Source of the DNA: Mycobacterium sp. AT1
GTDB lineage: Bacteria > Actinomycetota > Actinomycetes > Mycobacteriales > Mycobacteriaceae
NCBI RefSeq assembly: GCF_002043095.1
Contig: NZ_MVOC01000056.1
Coordinates: 33,685 to 97,684, forward strand
Reading direction: 5' to 3'
Length of the DNA stretch: 64,000 bases
Part shown: positions 34,132-43,796 of the stretch, piece by piece
Numbering within the stretch: position 1 is the stretch's first letter
Layout of the letters: each line of letters begins with the position of its first letter
Position numbers and translations under genes: made by a program
Notes under the pieces: model-generated
The model's database searches: none
Told to the model about the DNA's origin: nothing
Seen by the model: only the letters and a program-made list of their open reading frames with translations

Positions 34132-36480
34132 TCAGTCCTTGGAGAACGCCTGCGCCAGTTCTCGTTCCACGTCCCGGTACGGCGTGCCGGTGACGTCGAC
34201 GACGACCTTGGCGATGGTCCCACCGGTGAAGGGGAACGGCGCCTGGTACGCCCGCGAGACCGCCTGGCCTGGGTTGCGGCCGACTGCCACTCCCCCGCCT
34301 GCCAGGCCGAACATGCCCGGGTGCGTGCGGACTGCCGCCATGGTGGCGACCGTCTGGTCGTCGACGAACAGCGAGACGTCGCCGAGCGGGGTGTGGCTGC
34401 CCTCCACCGTGCCCGACCTCTGGTAGCTGACGCCAAACACGTGGCTGCCCAAGGGAATCTGGTCGGGCGATGACACCAGTTGCTCGTCTTCGCCCATGAA
34501 GTTGTAGACGTACTGCAGGCGGCCGTCCGCGACGAACAGCACGTGCCCGCCGTGGCCTGCCCCGTGTTTGAAGAGCACGCCCGCCGCATCCGCGGTGTCG
34601 ACCGTGACCTCGACGAGGGCCGAGAACGACTGGCCGCGGAGCTCGACGGCCGCGCCGATGCCGACTTCGGCGGTGCCCGGGTAGTAGGTGAACGTCTTGC
34701 GGCCTTCGGAGAGGTACGGTCGCCAGCCGCTCAGGGTTTCGATCAAGCCGAGGTCGGCCAACGGGAGCCCGTTGTACTTGGCGGCCTCGGCGAACCACAG
34801 CGCCTTGAGCTCCTCGAGTTTGTCGGGATGCTCGGCTGCCAGGTCGTGGCACTGGCTGCGGTCCGCCTCGATGTGGAAGAGCTCCCAGCGGTCCTGGTCG
34901 AAGTGCGACCACCCCGACGGGCTGGCGGCGTGCACGGTGTTGGCGAACCAGCCGTCGTGCCAGATGCCCCGGGTGCCCAGCATCGTGTAGAACTGCGTGG
35001 TCTTGCCGGTGTCGGCACTCGAATCGGCAAGGGCGGCCTTGAAACTCACGCCGTCGAGCGGTTTCTGCGCGATTCCGCGAACCTGCTCGGGCGGGGCGAT
35101 GTCCAGCAGGTCGTAGATCGTGGGGGTGACGTCGCAGACGTTGACGTAGTGGTCGCGGACTTCGCCGTGGGCGTCGATTCCGTTGGGCCAGGAGATGATT
35201 GCGGTGTCGGCGATGCCACCCTCGTGGGAGGCGTAGCGCTTGAACAACTTGTACGGCGTGTTGAACGCCATCGCCCACCCGATCGGGTAGTGGTTGTACG
35301 TCTCGGGGCTGCCCAGCTGGTCGTAGAACCGCAGGCTTTCCTCGGCGGTGTCGACGTAGCCGTTGAAGAACTTGACCTCGTTGACCGATCCGTTGGGGCC
35401 GCCTTCACCGCTGGCGCCGTTGTCGGAGATGACCACGATGATCGTGTTGTCGAGCTGACCCGATTCCTCGAGGTAGTCGAGCACCCGGCCGATTTGAGCG
35501 TCGGTGTAGGACAGGAAGCCGGCGAATACTTCGGCCATCCGGCTGAACAGCCGCTTCTCGTCGTCGTTGAGGGTGTCCCACGGCCGGACGGTGTCCTGGT
35601 AGGGCCAGGCTTCGCCGTTGGGCCCCTTGACGTCGAGATACGGGTTGACGGGCGACAACTCGGTTTCTTGCGGCACGATGCCGAGGCGCTTCTGATTCTC
35701 CAGGACGATGTCGCGGTAGGCCTCGTACCCCATGTCGAAGCGACCGGCGTACTTGTCGGCCCACTCCTTGAAGACGTGGTGCGGCGCGTGGCCGGCGCCG
35801 GGGCACAGGTAGCTGAACCACGGCTTGTCGGGGGCGATCACCTTGGCGTCGCGAATGAACTCGACGGTCTTGTCGGCCAAGTCCTTCGAGAGGTGGTAGC
35901 CGTCTTCGGGAGTGGCTGGCGGGGCGACGGGATGGTTGTCGTACACCAGCTCCGGGTACCACTGGTCGGTCTCGCCGCCCATGAACCCGTAGAAGCGTTC
36001 GAACCCACGACTCAACGGCCAATGCCGTTTGGTGGCAGCAAGATTGGACTCCTCGAGCGGGGTCAGGTGCCACTTGCCGACGCAGTAGGTGTTGTAACCC
36101 CGTTCCGCGAGCACTTCCGAGAGCAACGCGGTGTCCTCGGGTATCCGCCCGTTGCAATTGGGAAAGCCGTTGGTGAATTCCTCGACGGTCGCCATTCCGA
36201 CGGTGGTGGCGTTGCGGCCGGTGAGCAGCGAGGCCCTCGTCGGCGAGCACAGTGCGGTGGTGTGAAACTGCGACAGGCGCACTCCCCGTTCCGCGATGCG
36301 ACTCATCGCGGGCATCTCGACGAGTCCACCGAAACAGTCCCACGTCGCGATGCCGGTGTCGTCCCACACCAGATAGAGAACGTTGGGGGCTCCCGGCGGC
36401 GCCGTGGGAGCTTGGTAGGGACCCCAGTCCGGCTCGGAGTCGCGGATGTCCAGCTCGATCTTCCCGTTGAACTCCGTCAT
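34132..36480 (-). CDS. atsA: type I arylsulfatase
   Basis: A 782-residue sulfate-ester hydrolase. Motif CSPTRASLLTGR supplies the Cys converted to formylglycine; metal ligands are seen in YLVWDDTGIATWD and VISDNGASGEGG, and GKWHLTP is the second sulfatase signature. A C-terminal beta-sandwich-like domain (about 620-782) follows. No signal peptide is evident. ATG at 36480, homologue of M. tuberculosis AtsA (Rv0711). Its maturation enzyme follows directly in the same operon. Natural substrate unknown. Confidence 0.94.
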   Translation of the reverse strand: MTEFNGKIELDIRDSEPDWGPYQAPTAPPGAPNVLYLVWDDTGIATWDCFGGLVEMPAMSRIAERGVRLSQFHTTALCSPTRASLLTGRNATTVGMATVEEFTNGFPNCNGRIPEDTALLSEVLAERGYNTYCVGKWHLTPLEESNLAATKRHWPLSRGFERFYGFMGGETDQWYPELVYDNHPVAPPATPEDGYHLSKDLADKTVEFIRDAKVIAPDKPWFSYLCPGAGHAPHHVFKEWADKYAGRFDMGYEAYRDIVLENQKRLGIVPQETELSPVNPYLDVKGPNGEAWPYQDTVRPWDTLNDDEKRLFSRMAEVFAGFLSYTDAQIGRVLDYLEESGQLDNTIIVVISDNGASGEGGPNGSVNEVKFFNGYVDTAEESLRFYDQLGSPETYNHYPIGWAMAFNTPYKLFKRYASHEGGIADTAIISWPNGIDAHGEVRDHYVNVCDVTPTIYDLLDIAPPEQVRGIAQKPLDGVSFKAALADSSADTGKTTQFYTMLGTRGIWHDGWFANTVHAASPSGWSHFDQDRWELFHIEADRSQCHDLAAEHPDKLEELKALWFAEAAKYNGLPLADLGLIETLSGWRPYLSEGRKTFTYYPGTAEVGIGAAVELRGQSFSALVEVTVDTADAAGVLFKHGAGHGGHVLFVADGRLQYVYNFMGEDEQLVSSPDQIPLGSHVFGVSYQRSGTVEGSHTPLGDVSLFVDDQTVATMAAVRTHPGMFGLAGGGVAVGRNPGQAVSRAYQAPFPFTGGTIAKVVVDVTGTPYRDVERELAQAFSKD

Positions 36481-36638
36481 CGCGCCCCATCCAGGTCGGT
36501 GCATCGCCTCGTCTCGACGATCGCCAGGAGAGTACACCCGGCGCCGACCACGGGCCCGACATATTGACGACAGTGCCAGTTGGGCGCGCCGCCCGTCCTG
36601 CCGGCGTCGCAGACCGCGTCGCGCGACGGGGCCTCGCG

Positions 36639-38309
36639 CTAGCGCGAATTGCCCTCGGGTGGCTTGCCGTAGCCGCGCCGCCGCTTGGCCTTGGTCGCGT
36701 ACATCGCCGCGTCCGCGTCGCGCAGGATCTCGATGGCGGTGCGCTCGTCCTCCGGTGCCACCAGGGTGACCCCGATGCTGGCCTGGGCCCGGATGGTCGC
36801 CGCCCCGAGCCTCATCGGTTGGTCGAGATTGCGCTCCAGTCGGGCGACGTACGAGGCGAGTTCGGCGGCGCTGACGTCACCTGCGACGAGGGTGACGAAC
36901 TCGTCCCCGCCGAGCCGGCCGACGACGTCGTTGGGTCCGACGGATGCACGAAGGCACCGTGCGACGCTTTGAAGCAGCTCGTCACCACAGTCGTGACCGA
37001 GCGAGTCGTTGATGGCCTTGAGGTTGTCGAGGTCGATGAACTGGACCGCGCCGAGCCGGTGTTCGCCTTGCGCGCGAAGCGAATCGGCGATCTGGTTGAG
37101 GATTGCGGCCCGGTTGGGCAGGCCGGTGAGGGCGTCGTGGGTGGCGCGGTAGGTGAGCCGTTCCCGCGCCACCTGCTCGGCGGTGATGTCGGAGAACGAC
37201 ACCAGGATGGCGGTGACGTGGCGCTCGTCGCTGTCGAGCGGTCGGCAGCTCACCCGCAGCCACGTCCTCCGACCGTCGGGGCGGTCTATTCCGATGATCG
37301 AGCCGTGAAACGGTCGTCCGGTCCGGACGGTCTGCACGACGGGGTGGTCCTGCGGGTCGATGGGACGACGGCTCACGTCGTACATGGGGATTCGCTGAAC
37401 CGCCCGTCCGTCACCCTCGACGAGCGCCGCGGCAGGCACCCCGAGGATCCGCTCCGCAGCCGGGTTGACCGACGTGACGCGGCCCGACCCGTCGACGACC
37501 AGGATGCCCTCGTCGAGGGAGTTGACGATCCTGCGCAGAAGGCGTTCCACTCCATGGGATTTGGTCTCGTCGGTGCACACCAGGACGTAACCGCTGTCGA
37601 GGGCCGACACGGACACTCGAACGATGACCGGTTGACCGTCAGCCGTGCGGTGGGTGGAGAGCACCGTGCCGCCGCCCTCGACGACGGCCGCGAGGTCGAA
37701 CGTCGCGCCGACGGCGTCTCCGATCGGCATGGCCAGCGCACTGGACGCGGGACGCTGGTAGACGATTTCGGCGGCCCGATTCCACTTGGTCACCAGGCCG
37801 GTCACCGTCGTCGCGATGATTGCGACGTTCACCCTGTCGACCAACATCGCCTGGTACCGCAGACTCCGCTGCGCGGTGCGGACGAACGTCAGGTCCCGCA
37901 GCGTGACGTGATATGCGGGTGCCCCCTCCCACGTCGCCAGGGTGGTGACCGCCTCGACGTCGAGAGTCGTGCCGTCGAGACGCAACAGCACTCCCTCCGA
38001 CGCCCTGGTGACGTCGCCGTCGTGACGCAGCGCCGCCATCCGCGTGAGCACCGACTCGATCGAGTCGGAGTGGATGAATTCGGTGAGCGGCTGCCCGAGC
38101 ACCTGGTCGGCGTACTGGGCTCCCACCCACCGCACCACCGTCTGGTTGGCATAGACCACACGACCGTCCCGGTGCACGACGATGCCGTCGGGACTCTTGT
38201 CGACCAGGCGGCGAAACGATGCGTCGGTGACGTGGCCGCGCACCTTGGCGGTGCGACCGTTACGACGGGTCGCTCCGTCGTAGTCGTCGGTGAGGTCGGG
38301 GTTCGCCAT
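36639..38309 (-). CDS. PAS-domain diguanylate cyclase (GGDEF)
   Basis: A 556-residue cytoplasmic sensor with three PAS-like domains (about 28-145, 150-250, 260-385) and a C-terminal GGDEF domain (about 395-550; DALTGLPNRAAIL, FIDLDNLKAINDSLGHDCGDELL, VGRLGGDEFVTL). The active-site GGDEF is intact, so c-di-GMP synthesis is likely. The inhibitory RxxD site is not conserved (GPND). No separate EAL domain is present; an EAL protein is encoded 46 bases upstream in the same direction, so synthesis and breakdown are co-transcribed. Confidence 0.9.
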   Translation of the reverse strand: MANPDLTDDYDGATRRNGRTAKVRGHVTDASFRRLVDKSPDGIVVHRDGRVVYANQTVVRWVGAQYADQVLGQPLTEFIHSDSIESVLTRMAALRHDGDVTRASEGVLLRLDGTTLDVEAVTTLATWEGAPAYHVTLRDLTFVRTAQRSLRYQAMLVDRVNVAIIATTVTGLVTKWNRAAEIVYQRPASSALAMPIGDAVGATFDLAAVVEGGGTVLSTHRTADGQPVIVRVSVSALDSGYVLVCTDETKSHGVERLLRRIVNSLDEGILVVDGSGRVTSVNPAAERILGVPAAALVEGDGRAVQRIPMYDVSRRPIDPQDHPVVQTVRTGRPFHGSIIGIDRPDGRRTWLRVSCRPLDSDERHVTAILVSFSDITAEQVARERLTYRATHDALTGLPNRAAILNQIADSLRAQGEHRLGAVQFIDLDNLKAINDSLGHDCGDELLQSVARCLRASVGPNDVVGRLGGDEFVTLVAGDVSAAELASYVARLERNLDQPMRLGAATIRAQASIGVTLVAPEDERTAIEILRDADAAMYATKAKRRRGYGKPPEGNSR

Positions 38310-38355
38310 CGCGATCAGGTGTCCGGATGACCATGACGTCGCAGGGGTGGACGCA

Positions 38356-39648
38356 CTACCGGATCCGATTCAAGAGGGCCGACGCCACCGCGGTGACGAC
38401 GGCACGATCGTGGGTGATGACGAAGTCGAACTCACGGTCCTCGTCGCATGCCGCGGCTTGGCCGCCGCGCTCGCGTGCGACCAGTGCGGCGGCGACGTGT
38501 GGACCTAGCGTCACCACCACCCACTGTGAACTCAGCGCATCGGAAGCGTCGTGCCTGACGACGCGAATCTCGGATGGCCGGTCCGGGGTGAAGTTGGCGC
38601 CGAAGACGGCCACCAGTGGGCTGGCCGCAGCGAGCGCTGCGTAGCGGCGCCGGGTGGGCAGTCCGAAGTTCGCACCGTTCTGGAGGGCGGTCAAGACCAT
38701 CGGGGTGTCCCTGCTGTGGAGCGCCTGCTCCTCCAGATACCGCGAGATCGCCCACAGCGTCGGCTTTCGCGCCGTCCGCATCGCCGGGTCGCCTGCCACC
38801 GCGTCGAACGGACTGTGGAACGACGTATGCGCACGCGCCCGGAGTGCGGGCGACGAGCAGATTGTCGTCGGGGCGTACGGCAGCAGCGGACTCGGCCTGC
38901 CGAACAGGAAACCCTGCCCAAGGGTTGCGCCCCATGCCATTGCCTGCTCGAGGTGCTCGTCGGTTTCGATGCCCTCGGCGACGATCAGCGCTCCCCGGCG
39001 CTCTCGGTGGGCCATGATGGCGGCGCCGGTCTTCGCAGTGTCGGCGCTCGCGGGATCCTGAATCAGCTTGTTGGCCAGCTTGATGACCTCGGGGGACACG
39101 ATGTCCAAGAGCGCCAACGACTCTGGGTTGTCACCTACGTCGTCGAGCGCGATCGCGATGCCGTCGGCGCGCAGCGCCGCGACCTTTCGAAGCAGTGTCG
39201 GAAGGTGTTTGAGCAGGTTGCGCTCGGTGAGCTCGAAGAACAACGAGAACTTCTCGTGTCCGCGCCGGACGAACTCGCTGTCGGCCCGACCGGTGTAGTC
39301 GCTCGCCGGCTCGGAGTTCACGCCGAGAAGCGCACCCTCGCTCAAACCGCCACGCAGGGCGGCGTCAATCGATCTGTCGATGCAGACACGGTCGAGCTCG
39401 GTGACCTGCCGCGTGGCGGCGGCGTGGGCGAAGACATCTTGCGGGCCGAGATGAGGCTGCCCGGGCCAGCGCGCCAGAGCCTCGAATCCGACGGTCGAAC
39501 CCGAGGGCAGCGAGACGATGGGCTGAAAGAACGGCGCCACGCCTTCGCCGGTCACGGCGTCGTCGAGGTCGGACTGGTCACCGTCGAGGTCCCACTGGAC
39601 TCCGTTGCCCCCCACCACCGACCCGCCTTCCTCGACATCGGACGTCAC
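38356..39648 (-). CDS. EAL-domain c-di-GMP phosphodiesterase with C-terminal sensory-like domain
   Basis: A 430-residue protein, GTG start. The EAL domain (about 30-270) keeps the catalytic set: GFEALARWP, LLGVNSEP (Asn), FFELTERN (Glu), IALDDVGDN (Asp-Asp), EVIKLANKLI (Lys), IVAEGIETDE (Glu) and LGQGFLFGRP. It therefore looks active. The C-terminal part (about 300-430; YLEEQALHSRDTPMVLTALQ) resembles DICT-type domains linked to c-di-GMP and bacterial signalling; this is tentative. Gene order EAL then GGDEF, one operon. Confidence 0.86.
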   Translation of the reverse strand: MTSDVEEGGSVVGGNGVQWDLDGDQSDLDDAVTGEGVAPFFQPIVSLPSGSTVGFEALARWPGQPHLGPQDVFAHAAATRQVTELDRVCIDRSIDAALRGGLSEGALLGVNSEPASDYTGRADSEFVRRGHEKFSLFFELTERNLLKHLPTLLRKVAALRADGIAIALDDVGDNPESLALLDIVSPEVIKLANKLIQDPASADTAKTGAAIMAHRERRGALIVAEGIETDEHLEQAMAWGATLGQGFLFGRPSPLLPYAPTTICSSPALRARAHTSFHSPFDAVAGDPAMRTARKPTLWAISRYLEEQALHSRDTPMVLTALQNGANFGLPTRRRYAALAAASPLVAVFGANFTPDRPSEIRVVRHDASDALSSQWVVVTLGPHVAAALVARERGGQAAACDEDREFDFVITHDRAVVTAVASALLNRIR

Positions 39649-39741
39649 GGTGCCTGGATTCTGTGTGGAGCTAATCTCCCGACGCTACGCCAAGGGCATC
39701 ATAGCGGTCGGAGTAGACATCGCGCGTAATGCACGGCCGGT

Positions 39742-39769
39742 TGCCTATCCTGGGATCAAGCGATGTCAA
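39742..39769 (-). promoter_or_regulatory. candidate promoter of the EAL-GGDEF operon
   Basis: On the minus strand a perfect TTGACA (39764-39769), 16 bases, TAGGCA (39742-39747), about 95 bases before the EAL gene's GTG. The -35 is ideal; the -10 lacks the final T of the mycobacterial TANNNT. Confidence 0.45.
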
Positions 39770-39887
39770 GCAGCTACGACACCACAGTGTCTCGACATGC
39801 GGCGTTTGCCACACCGCCAACCACATCGTCGCACGAGGTCACTACCGCACCCCACCCAGAATTAACAGCAACGCCGGGGGAAACGAC

Positions 39888-39921
39888 AAGGCCCCCGTAC
39901 GCCAGGGCGTACGGGGGCCTT
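39888..39921 (-). terminator. intrinsic-type terminator of the S10 operon
   Basis: AAGGCCCCCGTACGCC (39888-39903), AG, then its exact complement at 39906-39921: a perfect 16-bp stem starting 15 bases past the rpsQ stop. In RNA the inner pairs would open to form the loop. Very stable and well placed to end the S10 operon. Confidence 0.88.
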
Positions 39922-39936
39922 CGTGAAACGTCGGTC

Positions 39937-40248
39937 TTACTTGGCGCGCTCGAGCACCTCGACCAGGCGCCAGCGCTTGGTCGCGGACAGCGGCCGGGTC
40001 TCCATCAGCGAGACGCGGTCACCGACACCTGCGGTGCCGTTCTCGTCGTGGGCCTTGACCTTGGTCGTGGTCCGGATGATCTTGCCGTAGAGCGGGTGCT
40101 TGGAGCGGTTCTCCAGCTCGACGACGATGGTCTTCTGCATCTTGTCGCTCACCACGTAGCCGATGCGCGTCTTGCGCTGTCCGCGTGGCTTTTCCGTGCG
40201 CGCGGTGTGCTGAGCACCAGCCGTCGCGTCTTGTTCGTTCTCTGCCAT
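39937..40248 (-). CDS. rpsQ: 30S ribosomal protein S17
   Basis: 16S rRNA-binding OB-fold protein, 103 residues: RGQRKTRIGYVVSDKMQKTI and ETRPLSATKRWRLVEVLERA. An N-terminal extension of about 20 residues (MAENEQDATAGAQHTARTEK) is typical of actinobacteria. ATG overlaps the rpmC stop by one base (TAATG). Last gene of the S10 operon. Confidence 0.97.
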   Translation of the reverse strand: MAENEQDATAGAQHTARTEKPRGQRKTRIGYVVSDKMQKTIVVELENRSKHPLYGKIIRTTTKVKAHDENGTAGVGDRVSLMETRPLSATKRWRLVEVLERAK

Positions 40249-40481
40249 TACGAATCCTCACCAACGGGTCCGGAGGCCAGACCCAACTCACGTTCACGAA
40301 GCACGGTGTACACGCGTGCAATCTCTTGGCGCACCACGCGCAGCCGGCGGTTGTTGGCCAGCTGGCCGGTCGCCGTCTGGAACCGAAGGTTGAACAGCTC
40401 TTCCTTCGACTCGCGCACCCGTGCGGTGAGCTCCTCGTCGGTCAGCTCGCGCAGTTCTCCTGGCGAAACTCCCACTGCCAT
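40248..40481 (-). CDS. rpmC: 50S ribosomal protein L29
   Basis: Exit-tunnel protein that helps dock trigger factor and SRP; 77 residues: MAVGVSPGELRELTDEELTA, KEELFNLRFQTATGQLANNRRLRVVRQEIARV. The ATG at 40481 overlaps the rplP stop (ATGA-like); the longer frame upstream lies within rplP. Confidence 0.96.
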   Translation of the reverse strand: MAVGVSPGELRELTDEELTARVRESKEELFNLRFQTATGQLANNRRLRVVRQEIARVYTVLRERELGLASGPVGEDS

Positions 40482-40897
40482 CAGAACTGCTCCTCTCGGG
40501 TGATGATGCGTGCCTTGATCGGCAGCTTGTGGATGGCGCGCGTGAGCGCTTCCTTCGCGACCTTCTCGTCGGGGTAGCTGATCTCGAAGAGAACGCGACC
40601 CGGCTTGACGTTCGCGACCCACCACTCCGGCGAACCCTTACCGGAACCCATGCGGGTTTCGGCGGGCTTCTTGGTCAGCGGGCGGTCGGGGAAGATGTTG
40701 ATCCACACCTTGCCGCCACGCTTGATGTGCCGGTTGATGGCAATACGAGCGGACTCGATCTGCCGGTTGGTGACGTAGGCGTGCTCCAGTGCCTGGATGC
40801 CGTAGTCGCCGAAGCTCACCGAGGTGCCGCCACTGGCAATGCCACGCTGCCGGGGGTGGTGCTGCTTGCGGTGCGCTACCTTGCGGGGAATCAACAT
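40481..40897 (-). CDS. rplP: 50S ribosomal protein L16
   Basis: Near the tRNA A site; 138 residues starting MLIPRKVAHRKQHHPRQRGI, with RMGSGKGSPEWWVANVKPGR. It follows rpsC by three bases. Confidence 0.97.
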   Translation of the reverse strand: MLIPRKVAHRKQHHPRQRGIASGGTSVSFGDYGIQALEHAYVTNRQIESARIAINRHIKRGGKVWINIFPDRPLTKKPAETRMGSGKGSPEWWVANVKPGRVLFEISYPDEKVAKEALTRAIHKLPIKARIITREEQF

Positions 40898-40900
40898 GGT

Positions 40901-41794
40901 TTAGCTCTCCGTGCTTTCTGCTGCCACCGGAGCCGCAACGGCTTCGGGTGCAGCGGACGTATCAGCGGCGGACGTGTCGGCAGCGGGGGTTTCCTCGCTT
41001 GCGGCACGACCAGCTTCGGTGCTCGTCGCCGTGGTGCCCGAGGCGCCACTGCGGCGCGGACGGGTAGCGCCGGTGGGACGGTCACGACGCGGACGCTCTG
41101 CGCCTGCGGGCGCCGGGGCGGCCAGCTCGCGCTTGCCACCGACGACGTCGCCCTTGTAGATCCAGACCTTCACGCCGATGCGGCCGAAGGTGGTCTTGGC
41201 CTCGTAGAGGCCGTAGTCGATGTCTGCGCGCAGCGTGTGCAGCGGCACCCGACCTTCGCGGTAGAACTCCGAGCGGCTCATCTCGGCGCCGCCGAGGCGA
41301 CCCGAGCACTGCACCCGGATGCCCTTGACGTTCGGCTGACGCATGGCGGACTGAATCGCCTTGCGCATGGCACGACGGAAGGCCACGCGGTTGCTGAGCT
41401 GTTCGGCGACGCCCTGGGCGACCAGCTGGGCCACCGACTCGGGGCTCTTGACCTCGAGGATGTTCAGCTGAACCTGCTTGCCGGTCAGCTTCTCCAGCGT
41501 GCCGCGGATGCTGTCGGCTGCCGCGCCGCGACGACCGATGACGATGCCGGGGCGGGCGGTGTGGATGTCGACGCGAACCCGGTCACGGGTGCGCTCGATC
41601 TCCACCTTGGCGACGCCTGCGCGCTCCAGCTCGACGTTGCGCTCGCCAGGAATGACGAACGGCGCGAAGAGCCTGCGACGGATCGCGACGTCTTCCTTGA
41701 CGTACTCCGAGTACTGCTTGTCTGCGTACCAGCGGGACTTCCAGTCGGTGGTGATGCCGAGGCGGAAGCCGTGGGGATTGATCTTCTGGCCCAC
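40901..41794 (-). CDS. rpsC: 30S ribosomal protein S3
   Basis: Part of the mRNA entry helicase. 297 residues, GTG start overlapping the rplV stop by one base; MGQKINPHGFRLGITTDWKS, KH domain around IDIHTARPGIVIGRRGAAADS-type sequence, and SGRLGGAEMSRSEFYREGRVPLHTLRADIDYG. A C-terminal tail of about 80 residues rich in Ala/Pro/Thr/Ser (TGATRPRRSGASGTTATSTE) is low complexity, as in other mycobacteria. Confidence 0.97.
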   Translation of the reverse strand: MGQKINPHGFRLGITTDWKSRWYADKQYSEYVKEDVAIRRRLFAPFVIPGERNVELERAGVAKVEIERTRDRVRVDIHTARPGIVIGRRGAAADSIRGTLEKLTGKQVQLNILEVKSPESVAQLVAQGVAEQLSNRVAFRRAMRKAIQSAMRQPNVKGIRVQCSGRLGGAEMSRSEFYREGRVPLHTLRADIDYGLYEAKTTFGRIGVKVWIYKGDVVGGKRELAAPAPAGAERPRRDRPTGATRPRRSGASGTTATSTEAGRAASEETPAADTSAADTSAAPEAVAAPVAAESTES

Positions 41795-42330
41795 TACTCC
41801 GAGCCTCCCTTCGAATCAGAAGTCTCAGAAGCCGTTTCGGGCGTCGCCTTGGTGGCGGCCGCCTTCGTGGCAGGTGCCTTCGTGGCGGGAGCAGTGGCGG
41901 CTGCCTTGCTGCCCTGTGCGCGACGCGCCCGGGTCGACGCCGAGGACGACGCACCCTTGGTGCCGCGCACCTTCGGGGGACGGCTCTCGACGATCACCGT
42001 GATGTGGCTGGTGCGCTTGCGGATTCGGAACGCACGCCCTTGGGCGCGCGGTCGGATGCGCTTGGCGGTCGGGCCCTCGTCGGCGGTGATGGCGGCAACC
42101 ACGAGGGTCGCCGGGTCCAGGCCGTCGTTGTTCTGCGCGTTGGCGGCAGCACTCGCGATGACCTTGGCGACGGGCTCGCTGGCCTGCTGTGGTGCCCACC
42201 GCAGGATGTCGAGCGCCTCGGCGACGGACTTGCCGCGCACCAGGTCGATTACACGGCGCGCCTTGGATGCCGAGACACGCACGAAGCGTGCCTTGGCAAC
42301 CGCGGACGGATACTCAATCGTCGTGGTCAT
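41794..42330 (-). CDS. rplV: 50S ribosomal protein L22
   Basis: Lines the exit tunnel; its loop affects macrolide binding. 178 residues: MTTTIEYPSAVAKARFVRVS, SKARRVIDLVRGKSVAEALD, and RPRAQGRAFRIRKRTSHITV. The C-terminus carries an Ala/Lys/Thr/Pro-rich extension of about 50 residues with repeated ATKA/PATK units. ATG overlaps the rpsS stop by one base. Confidence 0.97.
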   Translation of the reverse strand: MTTTIEYPSAVAKARFVRVSASKARRVIDLVRGKSVAEALDILRWAPQQASEPVAKVIASAAANAQNNDGLDPATLVVAAITADEGPTAKRIRPRAQGRAFRIRKRTSHITVIVESRPPKVRGTKGASSSASTRARRAQGSKAAATAPATKAPATKAAATKATPETASETSDSKGGSE

Positions 42331-42611
42331 TACCGCCGCTTCGCTTTCCGGTCGTCCTTGATGTGACCCTTGAAGGTCCGGGTCGGGGCAAACTCGCCCA
42401 GCTTGTGACCGACCATGGACTCCGAGACGAACACCGGCACGTGCTTGCGACCGTCGTGGACGGCGAAGGTGTGACCGATGAAGTCGGGGATGATGGTCGA
42501 CCGACGGGACCAGGTCTTGATGACCTGCTTGGTGTTCTTCTCGTTCTGGACGTCGACCTTCTTCAGAAGATGGTCGTCGACGAACGGGCCCTTCTTCAGG
42601 CTGCGTGGCAT
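42330..42611 (-). CDS. rpsS: 30S ribosomal protein S19
   Basis: Head protein contacting S13; 93 residues starting MPRSLKKGPFVDDHLLKKVD, with STIIPDFIGHTFAVHDGRKHVPV. Stop TAA shares a base with the rplV ATG. It lies 12 bases after rplB. Confidence 0.97.
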   Translation of the reverse strand: MPRSLKKGPFVDDHLLKKVDVQNEKNTKQVIKTWSRRSTIIPDFIGHTFAVHDGRKHVPVFVSESMVGHKLGEFAPTRTFKGHIKDDRKAKRR

Positions 42612-42623
42612 CGCTGGATACTC

Positions 42624-43460
<837 letters not shown>

Positions 43461-43493
43461 GTCTGTCTAGTCCTCTGTGCTTCCCGCCGGCGG

Positions 43494-43796
43494 TTAGGCC
43501 GGTGCTCCGAACAGGTCGATTGGCTTGCTACCTGCGGACAGGGTCACGATCGCGCGCTTGGTGCTCTTGCGCTGGCCGTACCCGCTGCGGGTGCGCTTGC
43601 GCTTGCCCTGGCGGTTCAACGTGTTCACCGAGTCGACCTTGACGCTGAAGATCTTCTCGATCGCGATCTTGATCTGCGTCTTGTTCGAATCCGGGTGCAC
43701 CACGAACGTGTAGGTGTTGTCTTCGATCAGTCCGTAGGACTTCTCGGAGATCACCGGCGCCAGGATTATGTCGCGGGGGTCAGTGATGGTAGCCAC
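43494..43796 (-). CDS. rplW: 50S ribosomal protein L23
   Basis: Exit-tunnel docking site for trigger factor and SRP; 100 residues, GTG start overlapping the rplD stop by one base. Contains RDIILAPVISEKSYGLIEDN and VNTLNRQGKRKRTRSGYGQR. Confidence 0.97.
   Translation of the reverse strand: MATITDPRDIILAPVISEKSYGLIEDNTYTFVVHPDSNKTQIKIAIEKIFSVKVDSVNTLNRQGKRKRTRSGYGQRKSTKRAIVTLSAGSKPIDLFGAPA

Noticed and set aside
34480..36567. 695-codon open frame on the plus strand
   Set aside because: It is fully antisense to arylsulfatase, which has clear catalytic motifs; long antisense frames are expected at this GC content.
36481..36638. A gene or clear operator in the gap before arylsulfatase
   Set aside because: 158 bases with no convincing frame, promoter or inverted repeat; it presumably holds the atsA promoter.
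36564..38330. 588-codon open frame on the plus strand
   Set aside because: Antisense to the PAS-GGDEF gene; composition is Arg/Asp/Val-rich with no recognisable domain.
41815..41960. Repetitive codons at the end of rplV as a mobile or satellite repeat
   Set aside because: Ala/Lys/Pro/Thr-rich tails are normal in mycobacterial L22 and stay in frame.
40529..42361. 610-codon open frame on the plus strand
   Set aside because: Antisense to rplP, rpsC and rplV; a mirror of ribosomal protein codons.
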